NCBI GenBank assembly: GCA_028554755.1
Contig: JAPTOF010000010.1
Location: forward strand, 11,816,501 to 11,880,500
Direction: 5' to 3'
Length of the DNA: 64,000 bases
Origin: Cordia subcordata
Taxonomy: Eukaryota; Streptophyta; Magnoliopsida; Boraginales; Cordiaceae
In this document: in pieces, positions 23,911 to 39,777 of the stretch
Numbering within the stretch: the first letter of the stretch is position 1
Layout: each line of letters begins with the position of its first letter
Notes under the pieces: generated by a model
Told to the model about the DNA's origin: nothing
The model's input: the letters and a program-made list of their open reading frames with translations, nothing else
Databases searched by the model: none
Program-made: the position numbers and the translations under genes

Positions 23911-24381
23911 CTAAGTTACTTGCATACTGTTTTGTCTGAAAACTTGGAAAATCCATAAAATGAAAAGAGAAAACAAGGCATTTAGCCAATACCGTTTTTG
24001 GTCAAATAAGCCTTTACAAGGATTTCTAAAGCAAGGGACTGATTCACAATCCCTTTTTTTTAGGTCAACATTCACAGTCCAGTTAACCTTGCCGGAATCT
24101 TTACGAGTTTCTTTAGCTAAGAAATCACACATCACATTGGCCTTTCTACTAATGTGAACAATGGAAAATTTTTGATTTCTCCTAAAGATAGCTCTAGCAA
24201 CCTTGACCTTATTAACAATTTTCCAACTACAATGATTGTGTGTGTTTGTAATGTCCTTAGCAACCTCTGTAACTTCTATCTCGAAGATGGCATTATGCAT
24301 CCCAAACTCTTCAGCGATCTTGCAGCAATGGAGTGGTGCCTTGAGGGTACAGATTAAACGTATGCTTAAGCTATTAAACAA
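23911..24381 (-). pseudogene. RNase H-like (RVT_3) fragment
   Basis: The open frame includes FGMHNAIFEIEVTEVAKDI, CSWKIVNKVKVA and FSIVHISRKANVMCDFLAKE. This follows the RVT_3 RNase H-like fold found at the C-terminus of plant LINE polyproteins and in related solitary genes. The catalytic Asp expected in the 'ExDS' position is replaced (FEIEV). It sits in the middle of the long-inverted-repeat element, so it may have been captured by it or be an older LINE relic. Confidence 0.65.
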
Positions 24382-25079
24382 TTAAACATATGCTTAAGCT
24401 ATTACTGATGGGGGTACAAATTAATTTTTATTTTTGTTCAAATGTTCAAATCAATTTGAGGTTGATTTTTGTTTAGAAATGTTGCTAAAAATTTTGACAT
24501 AAAAAATACAACATTACACCATTATATAATCTAAATATAAATCAACCTCAAATTGATTTAAAACATGAATAAGAGTATTTTTAATTTTTAATTTGAGGTT
24601 AAGGGTTCAAATCTTTTTAGCAACATTTATTTTCTAAATAAAAGAAGGATAATTTAGATAATTTCGAACAATTATGGTTAAAGATAACTGAATTTTTGAC
24701 GTCAGGGAGGTTCGGTACTCTTTTGATGAACCATGGAGGGGTCTAGTGTATTTTACCCTATTTTAAATCGTGAAGAGAGGAAGGGAAAGAATAGATTTGG
24801 ATTGTACATTAGAGTTATTATTTTATCTAAAAGCTTAAATTTATAGGGAAGATATTGCTTAAATTTGTAAAGAGGGTATGAAGAAGATATTGGTGAGTGA
24901 TTTAGTTTGAGCATAGTATGTGGACAATTTTAATTTTTTTAAATGTGTGACTATGATTTTTGAATTTGAGATGTTTATGGTTTCTAAATTCTAATAACAT
25001 GTTAGAGTTACCATCTCATCTAAAAATTTAAACTTATAGAGAGGATATTAGTATACTTATTTATTTTCCTAATGTTTTT

Positions 25080-25118
25080 ATACCCCGTGCTTTGCACGGG
25101 CTTATTTAGGTTCTGTGT
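25080..25118. other. GC hairpin in AT-rich DNA
   Basis: CCCGTGCTTTGCACGGG forms a seven-pair perfect stem with a three-base loop. Similar hairpins occur near the 3' ends of some plant Helitrons, but no CTRR end follows, so the element type is not assigned. Confidence 0.5.
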
Positions 25119-25119
25119 G

Positions 25120-27030
25120 TCTTTTAGTTTTTTAAATATTTATAGATATAATTTTTTTTTATTGTTTGTAGGTTTTTGTATGTTCTTTTATTATTTCTAA
25201 ATATCTATAAAAATTAATTCTAGTGCTTTTTTATTCTTATTTTTATTTTTTTAATTAGGATATGGTGTATCAATTAATTAAATTAATGAGTTTTTTTAGA
25301 CTTTATTACTTTAAACTCATAAAAAAGAAATACATAGGTGGTACATAAATATAATTGAATATCTTATAACTCCATTGCAATGATGAGATTAAGAGGTGGT
25401 GCATAAATATAATTAAACACTATAAGATTTATAATAATGCAATAATATTAAAAGTAAAATTTATGATGACTTGGAAAATAGATGTGTACTAATGTGATAC
25501 CCTTTTTTGAGCTCCTTTGGGTTTAACTTTTTTATAAATGTGATTTTTTATTATTTTTAGGTTTTCGTGTATTTTTTTATTATTTCTAAATATATATAAA
25601 AATTAGTTCTAGTGCTTTTTTATTCTTATTTTTATTTTTTATTTAGGATATGATGCATAAATTAATTAAATTAATGAATTTTTTTAACTTTATTACTTTA
25701 AATTCATAAAAAAGAAATATATAGGTGGTGCATAAATATAATTAAATATCTTGTAACTCCATTGCAATGATAAGGTCAGGAAGTGGTGCATAAATGTAAT
25801 TAAATATTATAATATATAGATTTATAATAATGTAATAATATTAAAAACAGAATTTATGATGACTTGGCAAATAGATGGGTATTGATATGATACCCTTCTT
25901 TGAGCTTCTTTGGGTTTAACTTATATATATATATAGATTTACATGGACCTTCTCCTAATCACATTGCCTTGTTAGTAAGAGGTGAGATTTAAATGAGATT
26001 GAATTTTTGTGATATTAATGCTCTATTTGAAATAAACTTATCTTCAACCTAAATTTAAAAAATAGCATATTTCATAAGTGTCTTATATTAAACTTAATTT
26101 GATAAGGACATGATGGAAAAGAAATTTTCATTATTTCCTTCCTTATCCTAGAAGATACAAGTAACAAAAATCTATTTTATTTTTACAACAACAAATACGA
26201 AACATTATTAAAATTTTTTTTTATAAGTGCATAAATATAATTAAACACTATAAGATTTATAATAATGTAATAATATAAAAGTAAAATTTATGATGACTTG
26301 GCAAATAGATGTGTGCTAATGTGACACCCTTCTTTGAGTTTCTTTGGGTTTAACTTTTTTATAAATGTGATTTTTTATTATTTTTAGGTTTTCGTGTGTC
26401 TTTTTATTATTTCTAAATATATATAAAAATTAGTTCTAGTGCTTTTTTATTCTTATTTTTATTTTTTTAATTAGGATATGATGCATAAATTAATTAAATT
26501 AATGAATTTTTTTAACTTTATTACTTTAGATTCATAAAAAAGAAATATATAGGTGGTGCATAAATGTAATTAAATATTATAATATATAGATTTATAATAA
26601 TGTAATAATATTAAAAATAGAATTTATGACTTGGCAAATAGATGGGTGTTGATATGACACCCTTCTTTGAGCTTCTTTGGGTTTAACTTTTATATATATA
26701 TATATCTATATATATATATATATATATATATATAGATTTACATGGACCTTCTCCTAATCACATTGCCTTGTTAGTAAGAGGTGAGATTTAAATGAGATTG
26801 AATTTTTGTGATATTAATGCTCTATTTGAAATAAACTTATCTTCAACCTAAATTTAAAAAATAGCATATTTCATAAGTGTCTTATATTAAACTTAATTTG
26901 ACAAGGACATGATGGAAAAGAAATTTTCATTATTTCCTTCCTTATCCTAGAAGATACAAGTAACAAAAATCTATTTTATTTTTACAACAACAAATACGAA
27001 ACATTATTAAAAATTTTTTTTATAAGTTCA
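25120..27030. repeat. AT-rich repeat block with a ~0.8-kb tandem duplication
   Basis: An approximately 400-base unit containing TTAGTTCTAGTGCTTTTTTATTC, TAGGTGGTGCATAAAT and CTTTGAGCTTCTTTGGGTTTAAC occurs at about 25155-25535, 25538-25930 and 26350-26690. A larger unit is duplicated in tandem: 25399-26226 and 26227-27025, each ending with TAGATTTACATGGACC through ACAACAAATACGAAACATT. The second copy lacks about 50 bases around the former 25740-25790. High similarity implies a recent duplication. No coding frame is seen. Confidence 0.8.
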
Positions 27031-28539
27031 TAACAAATAGTATCTTTTACATTTATTTTGATGATTGTGTTTCATGAAAAGGAAATTTTATGCTCTTTTA
27101 CTAAATTAATTTGTCTATATTAATTATTTATACACAGTCAAAGACTTTGGTCTTAAAAAAGTCAGTAACTTTCGTATAATATCATCTATAGAGAAATAAG
27201 GATGAACTGCAAAAATGAAAAGTTTATCTTTTTAATCAGCTAAATGTCATATTTACCATTTAGTTTTTTTTTAATTCTCATTTATCTAAAAGAGCCAATG
27301 ATGGTATTCCATATGTCTTCAATAATGCCTCAAATTCGAGAATCACAAAATTCAAGTGAGAAAAGTTATCACTAAAATAAACATACTCTTTAGTTAGCAA
27401 TTAGATTATATGTTTCTTTTGCTTGTGCATGCTAGTCTATCACATTCTTGATTCTATTTTCTATAAGCATTATGTCAAGAAAAAGGTTACAAGGAAAAAA
27501 ATATCATTTAGTAATAACTGTCAGAAACAGTTTTTTTTTTCTTTTTGTTTATAGACTGTATCTTGTTAAATATCAAAAGTTGAAAAATAAAAATATATGA
27601 TCCACATATTCTTTAATTTTTATTTTTTCAATAAATAAATTATAAGATAGAAATTACACCTATCCACATAATTTTTGACTTCTTTTATATTTTCCTTTGC
27701 TGAAGTAATATAAGATAATTGATGCTAGATCTTTATCGGGGACGCCTAGTATTGAACCTACCAAACCAAACATATAAAACACTCATCATAGTCAAACACA
27801 CTTCGTGCAAAATAAGGAAAAAGTAACTTTGTGCCATCAAATACTTTTGTCTCTTAAAAGCTACAACTCCCCACCTCCAGTTGTGCCTAAGTTTCTGCTC
27901 CTAACAAATTGTCGAGTGGACCTTTATAGTGTGTTGAATTAGTATTTTCTTTTATTTTTTATAAGGGTTAGCTCCATCTTGTAATGTTAAGAATTATATA
28001 CAGTTATCCTTAATATTCCTTACATTTAATTTTCATCATTTATTAGCTTTTCATTCTTCTACCGTTAAAATAACAAAACTGTAGATTATTAATATTTATT
28101 GACCAAATTGTCCTTAGCATACTAACCCACGTATCCCAGGTACTAATTACATCCATACTAATAATAATTTAGCAAATGGAAGGAGAGCATTTGACATCTC
28201 TTAACTCCTTAAGGCCACATATCTCTGACTTTGACATTCCATAATAAATCTTGCATCTGAAATATCAAATGACACTGTTCTTGTAAAAATAGTAGAAAGC
28301 ATGTCTCTCCAGATTTTGCAATTCACTTGTCACCGTTGTTGATGTATGATGTATGATTCGTTTTCACCTTTCCATTTAACACTTCGACTCTAGTGTGCTT
28401 CAACCCTCTGTGGCCGTCTATCATGAAGTCTATTGACTTTTTGTCACTTATTAAGTATTTGTCAAGAAACTTATTTATCTCTTTAGAATGAAAGTATGCT
28501 TCAACCCACATATATTTTTCTTCTAACATACATCTAGAA
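27031..28539. other. AT-rich intergenic DNA
   Basis: No gene or clear repeat is recognised. The open frame at 28323-28529 (minus) has no family resemblance. Confidence 0.5.
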
Positions 28540-30074
28540 TGTACTTGCTATAAAAGTTTATTGAGCACAAGATCAAAGGGATATTACATGGATATCTATA
28601 CTAGTACAAGATTTGTAATATAAAAAATATGACTTCTAAGGCAAGTAATACAATTAATATATTTAACCTTAAATAGCATGTCCTAATATATTATACATTG
28701 ATACACTAATATCCCCTCAATCTGAGTAGGGTGAGATGAAGATTGCTCATCGGTGCTTGAAAACGGGCTAATGGGAAAGCCTAGGTGAAGAGGCGGCCAA
28801 TTGGGAACTTGTACGAACAAACTTGGCTAGAACATCTCCCAAAGTAACCTTCTCCATGATGAAATAGAAAATCTCCATATGCTATGTTCTCGCATGTAGA
28901 ACTGGGTTGAGAGGCGAAGCAACTGGCTAACAGGGTGAGATTTCAAACGAAGAAAAGAAGAAAGATGAGAATAGAAGAGAGGCGCCAATTGTAATAGGAA
29001 GAAGAAATAAATGAGAGATACCATGGCAAGGGATGGATGTGTTGACAAAGGGAGACGACACACACACCCATGGTGGAAGCAATTTAATAAGCAACAACTG
29101 CAATAAAGTAGGCAGCAAGTTAATTAGAAGATGGGTGTCGTGTTCGACGAGAAGGATAAAAAGTCACGAGCATGTCTGTGCAGCAAACCATGAAGAAATA
29201 GTAATTTGGTAATTATAAGTATTGCCAAAAAGAGAAAAAAAAAATCTAGAGATTTGATTGATTTTTATTAAATGTTTTTTTTCCAAAAATTTTTAAAGAA
29301 AATTGTGAAATTTTTCCGAAAACGACTTTCAAAAAATCTTCAAAGAGGGAGAATTTTTTTTTTTTTTTTTTTTAATTGCTCAAGAACCAACAAGTAAGAA
29401 CCTTTTTTTTTTTTTCGATCGTGGAGGCCATATGACACAGGTGAGGTTGGTTGGCACCGGACAACTAAGGAGAAGAAAATTCTAGAGCTCAAGATTATTT
29501 TTTTTCCCAACCGAAACCCCCACCCTCTTTTTTTTTTAAAGAAGAAACAAAGAAACATATGTTGTGTAGTCAGGAATAGTAGCCATGGTGGTACTTTAAT
29601 ATATGGCCAGCAAAGAAGCTTTGGTGTCAATTTTGGTAGTGTTCTTTGGAGGAGAAATTGGCACCAATTGTGACAGAGAGAAGGTAGCAGAGAGGAAAAA
29701 AAAATGGAGATTGTGGTGCTTATTTGGTGTGATGTCGGCAGACCAAGAATTTGGGTACAAAGATGTCTTCGAGGTTCGACAACGCAACAGAATATGACAA
29801 GAAGAGAAAAGAAAATCAGGACAAAAGGAAGAAAAGGGCAAAAAGGGAATGTCTTTTTTTTTTTTTTTTGGTGCAAGGATCTTTGGTTCTGACACCATAA
29901 AAAAGTTTATTGAGCACAGTTGATGACAAGACCTCAAAAGAGTATTATATGAATATTTATACTAGTATAAAACTTATAATATAAGAAATATAACTTCTAA
30001 AACAAGTAATACAACTTATATATTTAACCTTATAAAATATGCCATATTATATTATACACTTATACACTAATACT
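28540..30074 (-). mobile_element. Small non-autonomous LTR retrotransposon (TRIM/LARD-like)
   Basis: Direct repeats of about 160 bases lie at about 28548-28703 and 29898-30072. They share AGTTTATTGAGCACA, TATACTAGTA, ACTTCTAARRCAAGTAATACAA and TTATACACTAATA-like words. On the minus strand, inside the right copy, TGGTGTCAGAACC (near 29884-29896) resembles the tRNA-iMet primer site. Inside the left copy TTGAGGGGA (near 28713-28721) is a polypurine tract abutting the repeat. The 1.2-kb interior shows no retroviral domain. The elements agree on orientation, supporting a defective LTR element; divergence between repeats suggests age. Confidence 0.6.
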
Positions 30075-31140
30075 TTGTGATTCTCAAAAATATAATAGGT
30101 TTCTATGTGTAGAATCCTTAATCCTGAGATTGGTACAAGCACTGCATCAAAGATGCCAACTACTAACTCTATGTTGGGCATCCAAAGCACCAACTCAATT
30201 GTGGCTCACATAGATTTGTTGTCGTCAGTTACTACTAATAGTGGTCTCTTGTTGTCATTGCATCAAAACACGTATTTGACACCCATGTATAAGACTTGAT
30301 GCTCTCGTTTTGAATTAAATTAAAGCAGTGCCAAACATACAAGTATTTTGACATTTGCTTATCCCAAATAAGATAATAAGTGAAAATCAATATGAGTTGG
30401 TCATGTAAGTAACGTCAAAGATAAACACATCACCAAATACTTCATAACGTCAAAGATCAACATATTACCAAATACTTCATACTCTTCTCCTAGTGGTCAT
30501 TCGTCCAAAATAACTTATCCAAACAGTTATAATCATTAATTGTCTAATAAAAATGGAACAAAGAATCTCAATCTACTTTACCTTGCAAATAAGCTAATAA
30601 TACATTAGCATCTCCCGTTATAATTTCTGAACAATGAGCATAATCCAATACATTTTACAAATGATCCCTAATGAATATAACATTTTAATATCATCCAATT
30701 CACTTATAAATAGATTCATGATGTGACTTTCAGCTTATCCCAAAGATGCAGGGCATGAGCTTACTCATTGTGATCATTGTTTATTTGTTAGCAAGAACAA
30801 AGTAGTGAAACATTGCATTGAGGAACCAATGCATTATCACAGTTCTTCAGAAATTTGGTCACCACGCAATAAGAGTGGACTTTATCAATTTGATAGGAAG
30901 CTATGCCTTGCGGTCACATATGGTCTCACCCCTGTGTTCTCGTTGTCTATTTTTCATTTTTGCATACTTGAGAAGTGAGAATATCTTCCTTAAAAAACTA
31001 GCACAAGAACATATAAATAACCTAACAACTATTGATCATCATAATTTTTTTTTAAGTGAATCATTGAATACTAAACCAATAGACACGAGCATATACGTTG
31101 TAGAATATAAATACTTCATTTTCTAACTCAAATATAAGAC
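30075..31140. other. Intergenic DNA with a short tandem duplication
   Basis: A 35-base unit beginning TAACGTCAAAGAT and ending CCAAATACTTCA is repeated in tandem at about 30410-30478. No supported gene. Confidence 0.5.
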
Positions 31141-31592
31141 TAAGGCACCAATTGTTTTGTGGAAATAACTTGTTTTGGAAAATATTTTCCATGAAAAACT
31201 TTTTCCTAGAAAATGTTTTTTAAAAAAAGAAATTTGTTGTTTGATTGTTACAGAAAAATTTTGTTGGAAAATATTTTTACTAACACCAGAAACTATATTT
31301 ATGTGCATAAATGGGGCCATGCCCCGACCCTCAGGGGCCAGGGCCAGGACCAGGACATCGGGGGCCAGGTCCAAGTCAGGGGGTGGGGGCCGAGCCCGGG
31401 GAGGTTGTGGTTTGGGGTGGAGGTGGGAGGATGCGAAGGTTTGACAATTATGTAAAAAATGTCTTCCTTTCTCAAAAATCACCTTATTTTCTATTGACAA
31501 CCAGGAAAATATTTTCCATTAGCTTCTTTATTTTTAGCAACCAATCACTGAAAAATACAAAAAATATTTTTCGCAAAACAAACAGAGCCTAA
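31141..31592. mobile_element. Tourist-like (PIF/Harbinger) MITE with a G-rich core
   Basis: The ends are GGCACCAATTGTTTTG (from 31144) and, on the minus strand, GGCTCTGTTTGTTTTG (to 31589), flanked by TAA on both sides (31141-31143 and 31590-31592), the trinucleotide target typical of Tourist elements. Inner arms share GGAAAATATTTTCC. The centre, about 31312-31440, is sharply GC-rich with GGGGCCAGGGCCAGGACCAGG-type repeats and several G-runs. Open frames through the core are by-products of base composition. Confidence 0.75.
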
Positions 31593-33200
31593 GAACGAGA
31601 ATGTCTTCACTTAAAACCAAATAAAGCCAAGCCAATCCTGATTTAAAACTATTGCAAAATAATATCATTTCAAGATCAAGCGGCCCTTTCCGCCTTTCAA
31701 GTAGTTGGTACACTTTCCAGCTCGCAATGGTTCAAACAGGCAAGACCTCTCTGTTTGCTTGCAATTCCAATTTTTTGCCTTTAGTTATATATAAGTAGAA
31801 GTTGAAAACGCCATTTATCCCACACTTCATCAAATTAGTAGAAATTGAGATTTCTGTACCTTGCTATAGCTATTAACTTCTTGTTCAGTTAATATATAGG
31901 AAAATTATTTAAATATTCATAGTGGTTACGAGAAAATAATTGAAATATCTCAAACACAAAAATTTTTATTGAGTTGAAATAATTGAAATATCTTAAGCAC
32001 GAAAATTCTTAATGAGGTGCTTATACCATGTTGCTAAGTGTTTTGGACTCTTGAAATCATTTTAGCTATCCCAATGTGATTGTAGATGTTAGACAATCCA
32101 CTCAGTAATGTGTTGTTTAGTTGTCCAAACACGTAGCAACACCATTTTGGCAGAATCTATTTCGTAAATGTATTAAATTCGTGTTACATATAAAGGACAC
32201 CCTCCTAAGTCTGAAGTCCTATTATGCCCAACCTTAAGTTGCATATTGCAAAGAGTTATCCCTACAACTCAAATTGGTGACCTCAATGTCAAATAGCAAT
32301 AACTTTACCTGTTCCCTCAGGTTTGCTTTCAACTCATGGTACTAACATGACTCAGTAAACTTATTTGCAAAATACAAGGTAAGTCAACTAAGTATCCCTG
32401 GCCTCTATCACATCTTATACATTGAGTTTGAATATCTTCATAAGATAAAAACTCAGGGAAACCCAAAGATTGAGAGCAGCGTAATGTTTATATCACTATA
32501 GTCGTGTCATTAGTTCATGGTATCAAACATTGGTCTGAATGTTGAGTGGTATAATATTACGCAGGAATCCATATCCTAACATTTTTATTACCTTTAGTAC
32601 AGTTAATGGCTAATAATTGAGGTTACTACTAACTAGAGCTCAAGAAAGGCCACAAGAAAGAACCTATTTACGCATACCAAATTCAACAAAGGCTTGCTGC
32701 TCCTGTCACTCCCACCAATGGAGAGATAATTTGGTTTGGTTCTGGCCCTGGAATGATTCAGGATGCATAGCCTTCTCCAGTCTAAGATAGAGCTCAGCAG
32801 AACGATTTCCCTTCCACATGGGATGTGAATGTCTAATTTAGAATCCAGGTCATTAAGTCGAATGTTTTATAGCTCTACCTCTTAGCAAAACTTCTATGCT
32901 ATACATTCATCAAGCCTAACTAAGAGTTTTACCTGGCTAAAGAGATGATCAACTCGTCACAGACCTCAAGATATTTACGCTTCATGTCTGGTAATTACAT
33001 GACCGAGACAATAACCACCCCGCCCAAAGAAGAAAAGGAAGACAATTGCCAAAAAGCTAAACTGATATAAATGCGTAAACTGATATGTATGAAGAACATG
33101 CATCCCTACATCCAATGCAAAAGGAAAAGCAGATATATATAAGATACAGGAATCATATGTCAATTCCAGATGCAAGGCAAACTTGTAGCAAACCAAATAA
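31593..33200. other. Intergenic region downstream of the CDKA gene
   Basis: No gene recognised. There is a diverged tandem pair around AATAATTGAAATATCT at about 31935-32010. The 3' untranslated part of CDKA probably extends from 33521 downward into this region, but no canonical AATAAA on the minus strand was clear. Confidence 0.45.
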
Positions 33201-33521
33201 ATTCAGTTGAAAACGAAAACCAACAAGCGTTTGATATTCGTCATGTTACAACCTAACTGGTACCAAGTGAAACGGGAAAGGGGAAAGAGGAAGAACCCAA
33301 TATTGCCACCTTTCACCGTCGGGAAATGGAGATGATGACAGAGGCGAATATTGAATTCCAGAAGAGCTTTTGCTGAAAACCACTTCAACAGGAATTGAAC
33401 TATGTCCACGCAAACCAGAATGGAAAGAATCACCTACAGTGCACGCATATCTCACAAAATAATACACCCACAGGTACGACATACCATATACACTTGATGC
33501 CATGGGAAAAGGCACCAAGAA

Positions 33522-37737
<4,216 letters not shown>

Positions 37738-38800
37738 CTAGTTGACCCTAATGGAATCCACTGAGAAGCAACACCAAATGGAGACCAAAAACTTTCAGAA
37801 GCTTGCACAATGCAATTGCAAGTTCAATAGGCATGTATAGATACAAATAGATAGATACATGCATAAATAGAACAAGAACACAGATACATAATAAACTGGA
37901 AAAGCAAAACATTGGCAACTCAAATCACAATATACACAACAAATATATTCAACAAAACACATATGTACACAAAAACCTATTAGCAAGAGTAGATGAACTC
38001 TTACATTTGCAAATATGATCATTAATATTTCATAGCAAGTACATTGTATAAGTATAATAACTTTTTGATGTCAAATCAATTATGGCAAATCTTTTCCGAC
38101 TCAACAATAATTATCATTTAAATTTCATATTAACTCTAAAATTTTTACTGATGTATAATCTGAAAACAGAAAAACATATTAACCACAAATTTTAACAATG
38201 CTACAAGCAGAAGCCGTCGTTAATTAACAATACTCCATAAAATCAACACACATTCCTCCATAAAATCAACATACATTCCTTCATCACGAATATTATAGTA
38301 CAAAAACAACAAAGCAAAAATGCCGACATTACATCAACAGTTTTCTTAATTTAAAAAAAAAAAGGCATTAATCTATTACTTAAACGCAATCTTCTTCACC
38401 ACTTTTAGTAAAAACAAGGAGAAAAACTAGTAAATTGAACACGCATTAAGCAATTGAAGTGCAAAATAGCCACGCATGTATATATACAAGTAAACATATG
38501 TATATTATTACTAAAACATGTCCACATATATATACATAGAAAAATGCTGAAATGCAAATGCGTATATATTCTACACGAACAAGTACTAAGTGCATAAGCA
38601 AACTTGTTGGCGAGCTGCCGCCGATGCTGATTGCTGCGCCGCCGCCACTGACAGTTGCGCCGTGATGTTGCCGGGCCGCCGTTGATGAGCGCGAGAGAGT
38701 GTGTGTGTGTTGATGGTCTGATGAAGTAGGCGACTCAGTTGAAATGAGATAGGTCTGATGTTTAACTTTTAGCTTTTGCCATTTTAGCCTTAGGGTTCAG
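37738..38800 (-). promoter_or_regulatory. Probable CDKA 5' leader with a 5'-UTR intron
   Basis: On the minus strand, the acceptor TTGCTTCTCAG at 37761 leaves a 23-base leader before ATG at 37737. A GC-rich segment at 38604-38700, with GGCGGCGGCGCAGC-type triplets and a GTGT/CACA run (38698-38711), contrasts with AT-rich flanks and looks like a first untranslated exon. A CCAAT motif on the coding strand lies near 38820. A 5'-UTR intron of about 0.85 kb is inferred; the transcription start is not proven. Confidence 0.5.
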
Positions 38801-39256
38801 ATTTTTTGTTTTTTTTTTTATTGGGTCAAGGCCTTACGGTTCAGAGAGAACTTATAGCTTATTTGTAGGTACACGGGATAGGATGTACCTACTGAATAAT
38901 TACGAGGTACCGAGTAAATAATCGTGAAATATTAAATAAATAGACATTAAAACAAACAGATATGCCAAGGGGTACCGGTAGGTGTAGAATATAATTTACA
39001 AGGTCCACATGAAGTGAACGTTTTAACTTTTAAGTTTTATTATTTTATATTTAAATTATGTTTAAATATTAATGTTTTATAATTATAATTTTTCTCTTAT
39101 TAAATATTCATTTCTTTTAAATTACTCTCTAACATAATTTTATATAACATTTTTATATCTATTTTAAATTTTGAATTGTTACTAAAATAATTTATTTACT
39201 TAATAATTCAAGTCCTATTTCATTTTAAGCTCTTACTTTCTAATTTGAATAGTGTA

Positions 39257-39633
39257 GGGATTCTAAATTATTTTACTTTTTAAGTTATTTAACTTTATGA
39301 AATATTCTCACCTCTTTTATATATATAATAAGGTTTTGAGAGCTTTACAAGATACTTGTGATAAGTTGTTTTATTTATTTGTAAAAAAATAAGATAAGAA
39401 TAGATTCTTATATCTTATAAGATAAAAGTATGGTTTTTTTTTGAGTTTTCATAAATTATTTTACTTTCTAAGCTATTTTACTTTCTAAAATATTCTTCAA
39501 CTTTTTTATGTATATAAAATTATGATTTTTTTAGAGTTTCATAAGATACTTGTGACAAGTGTCTTATTTATATATGTAAAAAAATACAATAAGGACGGAT
39601 TTCTTATGTCGTATAAGATAAAAATATAGTTTT
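39257..39633. repeat. 185-bp tandem repeat upstream of CDKA
   Basis: Two diverged head-to-tail copies (about 39257-39448 and 39449-39633) each run from TTATTTTACTTTYTAAG through TTTCATAAGATACTTGTGA-type and GTCTTATTTATAT-type words to TATAAGATAAAA. A partial third copy follows. AT-rich, non-coding. Confidence 0.65.
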
Positions 39634-39777
39634 TTTTTAGTTTTCATAAAATACATGTCTTATATATAAGATGATAAACAGTGTCTCATTCATTTCAACA
39701 AGATAAGCATTTTTAAATTATATTTCTAAGTTTTTTCAAACTATTTTGTTTCTTAAAATATGTATGGCTATTATAGA

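Larger units (their letters stand above)
17751..24757. mobile_element. Long-terminal-inverted-repeat DNA element, interrupted by nested retrotransposons
   Basis: The left arm (17751-about 18165) begins GGTAAAATATACTAGACC. The right arm (about 24418-24757), read on the minus strand, begins GGTAAAATACACTAGACC. The two stay alignable for about 350-400 bases, including ATGGTTCATCAAAAG near the tip and AAAATTTTTAGCAACATTTCTAA near the inner end. ATTTTAAA occurs beside both tips, suggesting a decayed target duplication. Removing the gypsy insertion (18281-23906) leaves an element of about 1.4 kb whose centre holds the RNase H-like fragment. Long arms suggest a Mutator-like or foldback class; no transposase remains, so the superfamily is uncertain. 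Confidence 0.75.

Noticed and set aside
25080..25118. Helitron 3' end suggested by a GC hairpin
   Set aside because: No CTRR terminus within the expected distance and no matching 5' TC end.
28827..29937. Hydrophobic and lysine-rich open frames between the TRIM-like repeats
   Set aside because: They come from homopolymer runs and purine/pyrimidine bias; no family resemblance.
31175..31592. Gly/Pro/Arg-rich open frames on both strands
   Set aside because: They are translations of the G-rich core of a MITE.
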